Source: Actinomycetota bacterium | GTDB lineage: Bacteria; Actinomycetota; Thermoleophilia; Solirubrobacterales; 70-9 | Assembly (NCBI GenBank): GCA_005884985.1 | Contig: VAYK01000077.1 | Span: 1-11,336, forward strand | Direction: 5' to 3' | Length of the DNA stretch: 11,336 nucleotides | Shown here: piece by piece, positions 1-7,950 of the stretch | How positions within the stretch are numbered: the stretch's first letter is position 1 | How the letters are laid out: each line of letters opens with the position of its first letter | Notes under the pieces: generated by a model | What the model was told of the DNA's origin: nothing | Seen by the model: the letters and a program-made list of their open reading frames with translations, nothing else | Database searches by the model: none | Made by a program: the position numbers and the translations under genes

Positions 1-937
1 CCGACCAGGCCATCATCTCGAAGTGGTGGTGGACCGGCGCCATCAGCAGCACGCGGCGACGGAACATCTTGAAGCTGAACACCTGAATCGCCACCGAGAG
101 CGCCTCGATCACGAAGATCCCGCCGAGGATGATCAACAACAGCTCGGTCTGGGTCATCACCGCGAGGGCCCCGATCGCCGCGCCCAGTCCCAGCGACCCG
201 GTGTCGCCCATGAAGATCGCCGCCGGAAAGGAGTTGAACCACAGAAAGCCGACCGAGGCGCCCACCAGGCAGGCAGAAAGCAGCGCCAGGCCCTCCTGGC
301 CGCTGGTGATCGTGATCGCCGTGTAGGCGAGCAGCACGATCGCGCACGAGCCCGCCGCCAGCCCGTCGAGCCCGTCGGTGAGATTGACCGCGTTCGAGGC
401 GCCGGCGATCACCAGGAAGATGACCAGCACGTAGAGCACCGGCCCGAGGTAGATCTCCGCGTTGGAAATTCTCACCTGAAGCCTCGGGTCGAGCCCCACC
501 TGATCGCTGGCCACCCACCAGAGCGCCACCGCCAGGCCGATCTGGGCCAAGAGCTTCCAGCGCGCCGGGAGGCCCAGGGAGCGGCGCTTCGTGACCTTGA
601 TGAAGTCGTCGGCGAAGCCGACGCCGGCCGCGCCGAGCGCGACACCGAAGACCGCCAGGCTCTGAGTGTCCCGCGGCGAGAGCACCAGATAGGGGACGGC
701 GATCGCGATGAAAACGATCAGCCCACCCATGGTCGGGGTCCCGGCCTTGGTCTGATGCTCCGCGGGGCCCTCCTCACGGATCTGCTGGCCGAACTCCCTG
801 GCGCGCAGAAGCTCGATGAACTTCGGCCCGAGAAAGATCGTGATCAGCATCGCCGCCATCCCGGCGATCAGGATCTGGCCGCGGTCGATCGCCGACGACG
901 CAACCTCGTTGGCGAGCGCGGCCAGCGGAAGGCTCAT
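1..937 (-). CDS. mraY: MraY, phospho-MurNAc-pentapeptide transferase (C-terminus cut by window edge)
   Basis: This integral membrane enzyme transfers phospho-MurNAc-pentapeptide from UDP to undecaprenyl phosphate, making lipid I at the inner face of the membrane. I translated 312 residues and the 3' end runs off the window; family members are usually about 330-365 residues, so only a short tail is missing. Family motifs are in order: HQTKAGTPTMGG (61-72), the Asp-Asp pair of FADDFIKVTKRRS (108-120), NLTDGLDGLA (185-194), FMGDTGSLGLG (242-252), GGIFVIEALSVAIQV (272-286) and the HHHFE loop (303-307). Several hydrophobic helices are evident. After HHHFE the protein reads MMAWS, where many homologs have a Gly before the Trp; this is probably lineage variation. 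The ATG overlaps the murF stop as ATGA, so the start is well supported and coupling to murF is likely. Confidence 0.97.
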   Translation of the reverse strand, partial: MSLPLAALANEVASSAIDRGQILIAGMAAMLITIFLGPKFIELLRAREFGQQIREEGPAEHQTKAGTPTMGGLIVFIAIAVPYLVLSPRDTQSLAVFGVALGAAGVGFADDFIKVTKRRSLGLPARWKLLAQIGLAVALWWVASDQVGLDPRLQVRISNAEIYLGPVLYVLVIFLVIAGASNAVNLTDGLDGLAAGSCAIVLLAYTAITITSGQEGLALLSACLVGASVGFLWFNSFPAAIFMGDTGSLGLGAAIGALAVMTQTELLLIILGGIFVIEALSVAIQVFSFKMFRRRVLLMAPVHHHFEMMAWS

Positions 938-2316
938 TGCTCGGCTGTTCCCCGTCGGGCAATCAACTCGTCGCTGAGCAGCTCGAGGCCCACCGAGCGC
1001 GAGCCCTTGACCAGCACCGCATCGCCCGGTTCGAGCATCGCCTCGGCGAGCGGCACGGCCGCCTGGGAGTCGGGGGCCCAGGCTTCAGGCGCGTAGTCGC
1101 GGGCAAGCTCGCCGACCCCGACGATCGGTCCAACGCCGAGCTGGCGGGCGTGCGACCCGGCCGCTCGATGATAGCCGGCGGCGTTAGGGCCCAGCTCCGC
1201 CATCTCGCCGAGCACGGCGACGTGGCGGCCGGGGGCCGAGAGCGAGGCCAGGTGATCGAGCGCCGCGCGCATCGAGACCGGGTTGGCGTTGTAGCAGTCG
1301 TTCACGAGGACGATTCCGCCGGCCAGCTCGACCAGCTCGCCGCGCAGGCGCGAGAAGGTTATCCGCGGCGCCTGACGTGCCATCTCGTCCAGTGGCACCT
1401 CGAGCGCCTCGCCGATCGCGATCGCCGCCAGGGCGTTGGTGAGGTGGTACGCCTCACCGAAGGGAAACGAGAAGCGCTGCTCACCAGCCGGAGTGCCGAT
1501 CGTGGCCTCGATCGAGCGCCCGTCGCCGCTCCACTCCAGCGCGAACACGTCGCCGCCGGCGCCGAAGGTGATCGTCACCAACCGGTCGTGCAGGTGGGGC
1601 TCGAGCGCCTCGGCATCGGCGGGGACGACGGCGCGATCGCGCCCGCCAAGCCCGGCGAGGATCTCGGACTTGGCCTCGGCGATCGCCTCCAGGGTGCCGA
1701 GCAGCTCCAGGTGGACGGGGCCGATGTTGGTGATCGCCGCGACGTTCGGCTCCGCGATCTCGCACAGATCGGCGATCTGCCCGCGGCCTCGCATCGCCAT
1801 CTCCAGGACCAGCGCCTGCGTCTCGGGCGGGGCACCGAGCACGGCGAGCGGCAGGCCGATCTCGGTGTTGTAGTTCTCCGGGCTGGCATGAACGCGCAGG
1901 GGCAGGATCGCGTGGCAGATGTCCTTGACCGACGTCTTGCCCACCGACCCCGTGATCCCGACGACCTGGCACGCGAGCTCGCGCCGCCACGCGCGAGCGA
2001 GCGCCTGCAGCGCGGCGAGCGGATCGGGCGCGGCAATTACCCAGCCGCCACCGTCCCCCGCCCGGCGCTCGGCGCCGGCGCTCGCCAGGGAGCGCGCGCG
2101 CTCTGGCTCGACCACGACGCCCCAGGCGCCGGCAGCGAGCGCCCGCCCGGCGAACTCGCCCCCGTCGGCGTGCTCGCCCGGCAGGCCAAAGAACAGGTCG
2201 CCGGGGACGAGCTCGCGCGAGTCGGCGACGGCCCGCGCCGGTCGCCCGCCCTTGCCGGCGATGGTGACCTCGGCGCCGGCCGCGGCGGCAATGCGGTCTG
2301 GAGAGAGCTCGATCAC
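934..2316 (-). CDS. murF: MurF, UDP-MurNAc-tripeptide--D-Ala-D-Ala ligase
   Basis: This cytoplasmic ATP-dependent Mur ligase adds D-Ala-D-Ala to UDP-MurNAc-tripeptide, the last soluble step of peptidoglycan precursor synthesis. The protein has 460 residues, normal for MurF. The N-terminal uridine-nucleotide domain carries the DSRELVPGDLFFGLPG stretch (32-47). The central ATPase domain has the P-loop GITGSVGKTS (120-129), NYNTEIGLPL (148-157) and ITNIGPVHLE (195-204). The C-terminal domain has NDCYNANPVSM (339-349) and LVKGSRSVGLE (435-445). The start is a GTG with no good Shine-Dalgarno, 37 nt after murE. That gap is bridged by a 14-codon mini-ORF whose TGA overlaps the GTG, so initiation may depend on coupling. 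The gene ends in an ATGA overlap with mraY. Confidence 0.97.
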   Translation of the reverse strand: MIELSPDRIAAAAGAEVTIAGKGGRPARAVADSRELVPGDLFFGLPGEHADGGEFAGRALAAGAWGVVVEPERARSLASAGAERRAGDGGGWVIAAPDPLAALQALARAWRRELACQVVGITGSVGKTSVKDICHAILPLRVHASPENYNTEIGLPLAVLGAPPETQALVLEMAMRGRGQIADLCEIAEPNVAAITNIGPVHLELLGTLEAIAEAKSEILAGLGGRDRAVVPADAEALEPHLHDRLVTITFGAGGDVFALEWSGDGRSIEATIGTPAGEQRFSFPFGEAYHLTNALAAIAIGEALEVPLDEMARQAPRITFSRLRGELVELAGGIVLVNDCYNANPVSMRAALDHLASLSAPGRHVAVLGEMAELGPNAAGYHRAAGSHARQLGVGPIVGVGELARDYAPEAWAPDSQAAVPLAEAMLEPGDAVLVKGSRSVGLELLSDELIARRGTAEQ

Positions 2317-2357
2317 GCCTTGGGCGCCGCTCTGGGACGTCGGACCTCGGATGTCAT
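2313..2357 (-). CDS. 14-codon mini-ORF bridging murE and murF (possible coupling peptide)
   Basis: A short reading frame (MTSEVRRPRAAPKA) starts at an ATG that overlaps the murE stop as ATGA. It ends at a TGA that overlaps the murF GTG as GTGA. It fills the only sizeable gap between these genes with a stop-start at each end. Nothing suggests the peptide itself has a function. The arrangement would let ribosomes leaving murE pass to murF, which lacks a visible ribosome-binding site. Chance is possible, since long open frames are common at this GC content. Confidence 0.3.
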   Translation of the reverse strand: MTSEVRRPRAAPKA

Positions 2358-3922
2358 ACCCCGGACCCGCTGCGAAGCCTGCGCAGCTCCTCTTTGGCCA
2401 CCTCCCGGTCGTCGAACGGGATCTTCCACCCGCCCGCGAACTCCTGTCCCTGCTCGTGGCCCTTGCCCGCGATCACCACCGTGTCGCCCGGTGCTGCCGC
2501 GCCGAGCGCGAGCGCGATCGCTGCCCGGCGGTCGGGCTCCACGGAGACGTCGCCGCGCGGCGACTCGTGGCCGCCTGGCCCGCCGCCGGTCGCCTCCCCA
2601 TTCTCGGAGTCGGTCATTCCGGGCAGGATCTCGGCGATGATCGCCTGCGGCTCCTCGGATCGTGGGTTGTCGGAGGTGACCACGCAGGCGTCGGAGAGCC
2701 GCGCCACGATCTCCCCCATCAGGGGGCGCTTCTCGCGGTCGCGATCGCCGCCGCACCCGAAGACCGCGATCAACCTTCCCCCGGTCAGCTTGCGCGCCGC
2801 CCTGAGCGCGTTGTCCAGCGAATCGGGGGTGTGGGCGTAGTCGACCAGGACCGCGAACGGTTGCCCCTCATCGACCGGCTCGAAACGCCCCGGGACGCGG
2901 CCGGCACCCGCAAGGGCGGCGGCGGCCGCGTCAGCCGGCACGCCGAGCGCATGGCAGGTGCCGATCGCGGCCAGCGCGTTCTCGACGTTGAAGTGACCGG
3001 GAAGCGCCATCCGCACCTCGACGTCCCCGCCGGGGCCCAGGCAGCGGAACCGAGACCCCGAGGCGTCGAAGAAGACGTCCAGCGCGCGGAAGTCAGCCTG
3101 CTGTGCCCCACGCGGCGAGAAAGTCAGCAATGGCGCCTCGCCTGCTTCCCCCAGCTCCCTTGCGAGCCGGGCCCCGTAGGCGTCGTCGACGTTAACCACC
3201 GCCGTACCCGGGAGCTGCCTTCTTGTCCCCGAGCCGGGCGCGACAGCGCCCATCGAGGAAAACAGGTTGCGCTTCGCCACGAAGTACTCCTCCATGTCGG
3301 CGTGGAAGTCGAGGTGGTCCTGGGTCAGGTTGGTGAACACGGCGACGGCGAAACGGACGCCGGTGGTGCGCTCCAGCGCCAGGGCGTGCGAGGAGACCTC
3401 CATCGCGCAGGCCGCATCGCCCTCCTCGAGCATGCGGCGAAACGTCCGCTGGAGGTCGATCGCCTCGGGCGTTGTTCGCTCCACCTCCTCCTCGACTCCG
3501 CCGACCACCCGCTTGACGGTGCCCAGGAGTCCGGTCCGCGTCCCGTGCGCCTCGAGGACGTGGCGGATCAGGAATGCGGTGGTCGTCTTCCCGTTGGTGC
3601 CGGTGACGCCGGCGACGCGCAGCTTCGCCGTCGGGTCGCCCCAGAAGCGAACCGCCACCGAGGCCATCGCGGCGCGGGCATCCGCGACGCGCACCTGAGT
3701 CACGGGCAGGCTCAGGAGCCGCTCGACGACGAGCGCCGCGGCGCCGCCTTCAACGGCCAGCTCGCCGAACTCGTGGCCGTCCGAGCGCTGCCCCGGAACG
3801 CAGAAGAAGAGGGTGCCCGGCTCGACCCTACGACTGTCGTACGCAAGGCCGGCGATCTCCGCGTCGGCGTCCCCGGCGATCTCGGCGACCTCTATGTCGG
3901 CGAGCAGCTCGCGGAGCTTCAT
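2354..3922 (-). CDS. murE: MurE, UDP-MurNAc-tripeptide synthetase (meso-diaminopimelate type)
   Basis: This cytoplasmic Mur ligase adds the third stem-peptide residue to UDP-MurNAc-L-Ala-D-Glu. DNPRSEEP (418-425) matches the DNPR motif typical of enzymes that select meso-diaminopimelate, so an A1gamma-type wall is expected. Other landmarks are DSRRVEPGTLFF (29-40), the P-loop GVTGTNGKTTT (105-115), TTPEA (150-154), EVSSHAL (175-181), FTNLTQDHLDFH (196-207), DYAHTPDSLDNAL (361-373), GGDRDREKRPLM (391-402) and GKGHEQGQEF (486-495). At 522 residues it is slightly long. The excess is a Gly/Ser-rich stretch at about 436-457, between the DNPR motif and the conserved EPDRRAAI segment. The ATG at 3922 gives a normal MurE N-terminus, although no clear Shine-Dalgarno is seen in the 34-nt gap after ftsI. 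Confidence 0.97.
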   Translation of the reverse strand: MKLRELLADIEVAEIAGDADAEIAGLAYDSRRVEPGTLFFCVPGQRSDGHEFGELAVEGGAAALVVERLLSLPVTQVRVADARAAMASVAVRFWGDPTAKLRVAGVTGTNGKTTTAFLIRHVLEAHGTRTGLLGTVKRVVGGVEEEVERTTPEAIDLQRTFRRMLEEGDAACAMEVSSHALALERTTGVRFAVAVFTNLTQDHLDFHADMEEYFVAKRNLFSSMGAVAPGSGTRRQLPGTAVVNVDDAYGARLARELGEAGEAPLLTFSPRGAQQADFRALDVFFDASGSRFRCLGPGGDVEVRMALPGHFNVENALAAIGTCHALGVPADAAAAALAGAGRVPGRFEPVDEGQPFAVLVDYAHTPDSLDNALRAARKLTGGRLIAVFGCGGDRDREKRPLMGEIVARLSDACVVTSDNPRSEEPQAIIAEILPGMTDSENGEATGGGPGGHESPRGDVSVEPDRRAAIALALGAAAPGDTVVIAGKGHEQGQEFAGGWKIPFDDREVAKEELRRLRSGSGV

Positions 3923-3956
3923 CGCGGCGATTCTAGGGCGCGGGGCCCCGGCCCGC

Positions 3957-5660
3957 CTAGGGCCCCTGGGAGGTCGTGCTGGAGGCAGCCGCCGACGCCG
4001 CCGCCCCCTTTTGATCCGGCGGGATCTGGAGGTAGGGCAGCGCGAACTTGGCGATCTCGCCGAAGGCGGGGGCCGCGACCACGCCGCCGTAGTAGTTGCC
4101 CTGCGGCTCGTCGACCACCACCGCCACCAGCAGCTTGGGATCGGAGGCCGGGGCGAAGCCGACGAACGAGGCGACGAACCGCGTGTTCGAGTAACCGCCG
4201 TTCACCGCCACCTGGGCGGTTCCCGTCTTCCCGGCGAGGGTGTAGCCCGGAACGCTGACCTCCGAGGCGGTGCCGCCCGGAGCCAGTACGCCCTCAAGCA
4301 TCTGCCGCAGCTGCGCCGCGGTCTGCTTGCTGATCACCCGGCGGCCGCGCGGTGGCGCCACGGGCGACTCTCCGTTGTCGAGGACCAGCCGCGGCGCGCG
4401 CAGGATTCCGCCGTCGGCGATCGCCGAATAGGCGGCCGCCATCTGGATGGGCGTCACCGAGAGGCCCTGCCCGATCGGCAAGTTGCCCATCGTCGAGCCC
4501 GAGAACGCCGACGGAGCCGGGACGATGCCCTGCTCCTCGCCCGGGAACCCGATCCCGGTCGGCTCGCCGAAGCCGAACCTCCGCACCCACTGGTAGAAGC
4601 GATCGGCGCCGAGCTGGAGGCCGATCTTCACCGCCCCCACGTTCGACGACTGGGCGAGGATCTGAGCCACGGTGCGGCTCTCCGGGCCACGGTTCTCGGC
4701 GTCGGAGATGGTTCGGTCGGCCACCTGGATCGCGGTGGGCAGGTAGAAGAGGGTGCTCGGCGTCACCAGATGCTCCGAGAGGGCGCCGGCGACCGTGAAC
4801 GCCTTGAAGGTCGAGCCGGGCTCATAGGTGAAGCCGGTGGCCATATTGCTCAAGGCCCGCGGCGAGGCGGAGGACGGCTTGCTCGGATCGAAGCTGGGCC
4901 AGTCGGCCATTGCCAGGACCTCGGCGTTGCGCGGATCCATGACGATCGCCGTGGCGCTCTTCGGCTGATACGTCTGGGCCAGGTTGGCGAGAACCTGCTC
5001 GGTCCGTGCCTGGATCCCGGCGTCGAGCGTCAACCGCAGATCCTGGCCCTGCTGGGCGCCATTCACCGTGTTGCGCTCGATCTCCTTGCCCAGCCCGTCG
5101 AACACCACCTGGCGCTGCCCGTTTGCCGCGCCTAGCAGGTCGTTGTAGGCGGCTTCGAGCCCGGTCAGGCCTTGTTCGTCCACCCCCACGGCCCCGATCA
5201 CCGGAGCGGCCAGCTTGCCCTCGGGATAGATCCGCCTGCTCGAGGGCACAACGCCGATCCCGGCAAGCTTCAGCTTCCGCACCCGGTCGGCGGTCGTCAG
5301 GTCCACCTGGCGAGCCAGGTACGCGAAGCCCGAGGATCGATCGGCGAGCGAACGAAGGATCTCCGCGTCGGAGACGTGCAGCAGGGGCGCCAGGCGGCGG
5401 GCGGCGTGGGCCGGGTCCTTCACCTGGTATGGCGTCGCGATCACGTCAGCCGCATCCTCGGAGACGGCCAGCTGCCTGCCCTTGCGGTCGAGGATCCGGC
5501 CGCGCTGGCCGGGGATCGTCACCGTCTGGGTTTGCTGACTCTGCGCGTCGGCGCTCAGCCTTCCGCCCTGGACGCCCTGCACCCAGGCGGCGCGCCCGAT
5601 CGCCACGCAGAACAACAGCAAAAAGCAGGCGAACAGGAGGCCTATGCGCCGCTCGATCAC
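3957..5660 (-). CDS. ftsI: FtsI/PBP3-type septal peptidoglycan transpeptidase
   Basis: This class B penicillin-binding protein cross-links septal peptidoglycan in the divisome. It has 567 residues: a short cytoplasmic N-terminus, one membrane anchor (about 7-23) and an extracytoplasmic dimerization region containing RGRILDRKGRQLA (53-65). The transpeptidase domain shows all three penicillin-binding motifs: STFK (Ser283-Lys286, the acylated serine), SSN (338-340) and KTGT (478-481). No PASTA domain is present; after the transpeptidase fold there is only a Ser/Ala-rich tail (about 552-567). The start is a GTG 7 nt after the ftsL-like stop, placing the hydrophobic anchor a few residues in, as expected. 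No strong ribosome-binding site precedes it, so coupling to the upstream gene is likely. Position between ftsL and murE is the canonical dcw order. Confidence 0.96.
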   Translation of the reverse strand: MIERRIGLLFACFLLLFCVAIGRAAWVQGVQGGRLSADAQSQQTQTVTIPGQRGRILDRKGRQLAVSEDAADVIATPYQVKDPAHAARRLAPLLHVSDAEILRSLADRSSGFAYLARQVDLTTADRVRKLKLAGIGVVPSSRRIYPEGKLAAPVIGAVGVDEQGLTGLEAAYNDLLGAANGQRQVVFDGLGKEIERNTVNGAQQGQDLRLTLDAGIQARTEQVLANLAQTYQPKSATAIVMDPRNAEVLAMADWPSFDPSKPSSASPRALSNMATGFTYEPGSTFKAFTVAGALSEHLVTPSTLFYLPTAIQVADRTISDAENRGPESRTVAQILAQSSNVGAVKIGLQLGADRFYQWVRRFGFGEPTGIGFPGEEQGIVPAPSAFSGSTMGNLPIGQGLSVTPIQMAAAYSAIADGGILRAPRLVLDNGESPVAPPRGRRVISKQTAAQLRQMLEGVLAPGGTASEVSVPGYTLAGKTGTAQVAVNGGYSNTRFVASFVGFAPASDPKLLVAVVVDEPQGNYYGGVVAAPAFGEIAKFALPYLQIPPDQKGAAASAAASSTTSQGP

Positions 5661-5667
5661 CTCGCGC

Positions 5668-6435
5668 TCACGGCGCCGACACCCCTCCGCCGCCGGTTGG
5701 CGCGGCCGGCAGGCTGGCCGTCTCCGCGCTCGCCGTCGTCGCGGCCGGGTGGGCCGCAGGTGTCGTTTGCGTCGCCTGCGTCGCGACCGCGGCCGGGTCC
5801 GTCGTCGGGGGGGAGGTCGGGATGGTCGTGGGGGCGCTGACCGGCGCCGCGGTCGCCGCGTAGGAGGGCTCGGTCGTCAGCTCACCCGAGGCGAGGCGCT
5901 TCGCCGCCACCGCGGCGTCGTCGGGGCGCGGGCGCAAGTATCCGACCGAGCCTGGCTCGGGGACGATCAGGCCGAGCTTCGCCGCCGCCGCCTGGACCCG
6001 CTGGTTGGAGGCGCCATTGGTGGCGATCTTGGCGCGCAATGCCGAGATCTCCCGGTCCAGCGTGTCCGCCTGCCCGCCCACCCTGCTCGAGGACGCGTTG
6101 AAGCTGAGCGCGAGCACATTCAGGGAGACGATCCCGACCAGAAGCGTCGTCAGGGCCCCGATCCAGAGCCGTCCCCGGGTCAGGCGATGGACGAGTCCGG
6201 AGTCCGCGAGGCCGGAGACGGCGACCGCAGTCCTCCCCACCGCCAGCGGGACGAGCCGGGCGGGCATCGGGGTGACCGCGGCGCGGCGAGCCGGGCGTGC
6301 GCGCCCTCTGGCTACGGCGCGCGACGCGGCGCGGCTCCGGGACGCGGGGCGCGTCGTTTGGCGCGTCGTGGGGCGCGCGCGTCGCGCCGGCGCGGTGGAG
6401 GCGCGGCGGGCCGGCGCGGTGGAGGCGGCGGCCAT
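5668..6435 (-). CDS. ftsL: FtsL-like divisome protein (bitopic, short coiled coil)
   Basis: The assignment rests on architecture and position (rsmH-X-ftsI), because FtsL sequences are poorly conserved. In FtsL-type proteins a short coiled coil pairs with DivIC/FtsB and helps activate FtsW-FtsI. The 255-residue protein has an unusually long, Arg/Ala-rich cytoplasmic tail (1-60), one membrane helix (about 90-112), then a short heptad-like stretch (about 122-155, with LDREISALRAKIA) and the segment KLGLIVPEPGSVGYL (153-167) resembling the post-coil motif of FtsL/DivIC proteins. From about residue 186 a Thr/Ala/Pro-rich low-complexity tail is predicted outside the membrane. Eight residues (ASTAPARR) are repeated at 4-11 and 12-19. 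The ATG shares one base with the rsmH stop (TGATG), which supports this start. Confidence 0.8.
   Translation of the reverse strand: MAAASTAPARRASTAPARRARPTTRQTTRPASRSRAASRAVARGRARPARRAAVTPMPARLVPLAVGRTAVAVSGLADSGLVHRLTRGRLWIGALTTLLVGIVSLNVLALSFNASSSRVGGQADTLDREISALRAKIATNGASNQRVQAAAAKLGLIVPEPGSVGYLRPRPDDAAVAAKRLASGELTTEPSYAATAAPVSAPTTIPTSPPTTDPAAVATQATQTTPAAHPAATTASAETASLPAAPTGGGGVSAP
6379..6426 (-). repeat. 24-bp imperfect tandem repeat in the ftsL-like 5' end
   Basis: Two adjacent 24-bp units (6403-6426 and 6379-6402) differ at two positions and each encodes ASTAPARR. They sit at the start of the basic cytoplasmic tail. The length is a multiple of three, so the frame is kept. It looks like local slippage expansion of low-complexity sequence. 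Confidence 0.85.
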
Positions 6436-7415
6436 CAGGTTCCGTTCCTTTCGTGATCGCCGTCCGGGCCCCTATCGACCTTTCGCGTAGCGCGCAGCCG
6501 GGCCGAGTGCGAACGGGGATTGCGCTCGATCTCCTCGGGAGTGGCGGCAAGCGCTCCCCGGGTCAGCGGCTCGGCCTCGGGCTCGTGCCCGCACTGGCAG
6601 ACCGGAAGCTCCGGCGGGCAGATGCAGCCTCGCGCGCGAGCGGCGAGGAAGCGCTTCACCCTGCGGTCCTCGAGCGAATGAAAGGAGATCGCCGCCAGGC
6701 GGCCGCCCTCGGGCAGAAGCTCCCAGGCCGCGGGCAGCGCCCGGTCGAGCGAATCCAGCTCCTCGTTGACGGCGATCCGGATCGCCTGGAAGGTCCGCTT
6801 CGCGGGGTGGCCGCGCCCGAAGCGGTAGGCGGGCGGGACGGCGGCGCGAATCGCGTCCACCAGGTCAACCGTGGTCTCGAGTGGGCGGCGGCGGACGAGC
6901 TCGCGCGCGATCGCCCGGGCATGGCGCTCGTCTCCGTGCTCACGAATGATCCCGGCGAGTCGATCTTGCGGCCACTCGTTGACGACCTCTGCCGCCGACA
7001 GCTCCTCGCCGGGGTCCATGCGCATGTCGAGCGGCGCGTCATACGTATAGGAGAAGCCCCGTTCGGCGGCCTCGAGCTGGAGGGACGAGATGCCCAAGTC
7101 CATATAGACGAGGTTCGCGCGCACGCCCGCGGCAACCAGCTCGGCCAAGGCATCGGCGAAGTCCGCTCGCATGAACCGGGTTTCACATTCGAGCTCGTCC
7201 GCGAGCTCCTCGAACCGCTGCTCCGCGGCGGGATCGCGATCGATGCAGACGAGTGAGCCGCCCGCTTCCAACCGCTCGCCGACAAGCCGCGCATGCCCAC
7301 CGCCGCCGAACGTGCAGTCGACCGCGGTCTCGCCGGGGCGGGGGTCGAGGAGCTCGATCAGCTCGGAGGCCAGGACTGGGACGTGCTGGGTAGGCATGTA
7401 CGTCAGTGTGGCCAT
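6435..7415 (-). CDS. rsmH: RsmH (MraW), 16S rRNA m4C1402 methyltransferase
   Basis: This S-adenosylmethionine-dependent enzyme N4-methylates C1402 of 16S rRNA in the ribosomal P site. From the chosen ATG it has 326 residues, normal for the family. Seen in order are HVPVLASELIELL (11-23), the SAM-binding glycine loop VDCTFGGGGHA (32-42), DRDP (59-62), YMDLGISSLQLE (104-115), PLDMRMDP (128-135), GRGHPAKRTFQAIRIAVN (200-217), ISFHSLEDRRVKRFL (243-257), a Cys cluster (CICPPELPVCQC, 265-276) and the C-terminal NPRSHSARLR (299-308). The frame is open upstream to 7514, but that part overlaps mraZ and is non-conserved Arg-rich sequence. I therefore prefer 7415, with 7397 as an alternative. No well-spaced Shine-Dalgarno is visible; mraZ ends 22 nt earlier. 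Confidence 0.95.
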   Translation of the reverse strand: MATLTYMPTQHVPVLASELIELLDPRPGETAVDCTFGGGGHARLVGERLEAGGSLVCIDRDPAAEQRFEELADELECETRFMRADFADALAELVAAGVRANLVYMDLGISSLQLEAAERGFSYTYDAPLDMRMDPGEELSAAEVVNEWPQDRLAGIIREHGDERHARAIARELVRRRPLETTVDLVDAIRAAVPPAYRFGRGHPAKRTFQAIRIAVNEELDSLDRALPAAWELLPEGGRLAAISFHSLEDRRVKRFLAARARGCICPPELPVCQCGHEPEAEPLTRGALAATPEEIERNPRSHSARLRATRKVDRGPDGDHERNGT

Positions 7416-7437
7416 CTCCGCACCGGCGCCCCGAGAC

Positions 7438-7890
7438 TCAGCCTGCCGCGCCCGGCGCGCCGTGGGCAAGCTCCTCCGCGATCTCGGCGGCGGTCGCGTC
7501 GATCTCGGCGTCATGTTCGGCCCAGCGCTTCGTGTTCCAGATCTCGAGGTGGTCGGCGACGCCGATCACCACGCACGGGCCCTCGTCGAGCTCGGCGTGC
7601 TCGATCAGGTGGTTCGGGATCCGGATGCGCCCGGCGGAGTCCAGGGTCTCGTCGTGGGAGCGGCCGTGGAAGCGCCGTCTCATCATCCGCCCGTGGCGGC
7701 TGAGCGGGTTGAGATCGGCGAGCACCTGCTGCTCGAAGCGCGTGTACTCGCTGGTCGGATAGACCTCGATGCAGGGGTCGAGACCCGCTGAGAGAACCAC
7801 TCCATCGGCCAGCGCTGCCCGGAAGCGGGCCGGGACGGTGAGCCGGTCCTTGGAATCGAGGCTGTGCTCGTAGTGGCCGCGAAATGCCAA
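7438..7890 (-). CDS. mraZ: MraZ, transcriptional regulator of the dcw cluster
   Basis: MraZ is a ring-forming AbrB-like DNA-binding protein that represses its own dcw operon in E. coli and acts as a regulator in other bacteria. The 150-residue protein has the two expected repeats with DxxxR cores, LDSKDRLTVP (11-20) and LDSAGRIRIP (83-92), and opens with the typical FRG..EHSLD. The last 20 or so residues are an Ala/Glu-rich tail. The start is TTG, chosen because AGGA (7901-7898) lies 7 nt upstream and the reading begins exactly at the conserved FRG segment; no nearby ATG fits. It heads the dcw run. Three GTGG boxes with a 10-bp period lie 120-145 nt upstream, consistent with autoregulation. 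Confidence 0.95.
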   Translation of the reverse strand: MAFRGHYEHSLDSKDRLTVPARFRAALADGVVLSAGLDPCIEVYPTSEYTRFEQQVLADLNPLSRHGRMMRRRFHGRSHDETLDSAGRIRIPNHLIEHAELDEGPCVVIGVADHLEIWNTKRWAEHDAEIDATAAEIAEELAHGAPGAAG

Positions 7891-7897
7891 CCGTTGG

Positions 7898-7901
7898 TCC
7901 T
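7898..7901 (-). promoter_or_regulatory. Shine-Dalgarno for mraZ (AGGA)
   Basis: AGGA lies 7 nt before the TTG codon and is the main support for choosing this non-ATG start. The overlapping GGACC (7900-7896) is complementary to GGTCC at 7954-7950 in the upstream hairpin arm. Confidence 0.6.
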
Positions 7902-7950
7902 GTTCTGCTTCGGTCCCCGACTCCGGACGGCCGAGCCGCTTGAGGGTTTG

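Noticed and set aside
1405..1435. Clusters of GCGATCGC-like octamers resembling cyanobacterial HIP1 sites
   Set aside because: They arise from repeated Ala-Ile codon pairs in GC-rich genes (GCG ATC GCG ATC), and every other feature argues against a cyanobacterium.
23..5863. Very long plus-strand open frames (for example 23-1096, 937-2640, 1919-4258, 3813-5135)
   Set aside because: They lie opposite mraY, murF, murE and ftsI, have Arg/Ala/Gly/His-rich low-information translations and no family motifs. They are antisense shadows expected at this GC content.
7416..7514. 33-residue N-terminal extension of RsmH
   Set aside because: It overlaps the mraZ 3' end, is Arg/Pro-rich and lacks RsmH conservation, which begins at HVPVL just after the chosen ATG.
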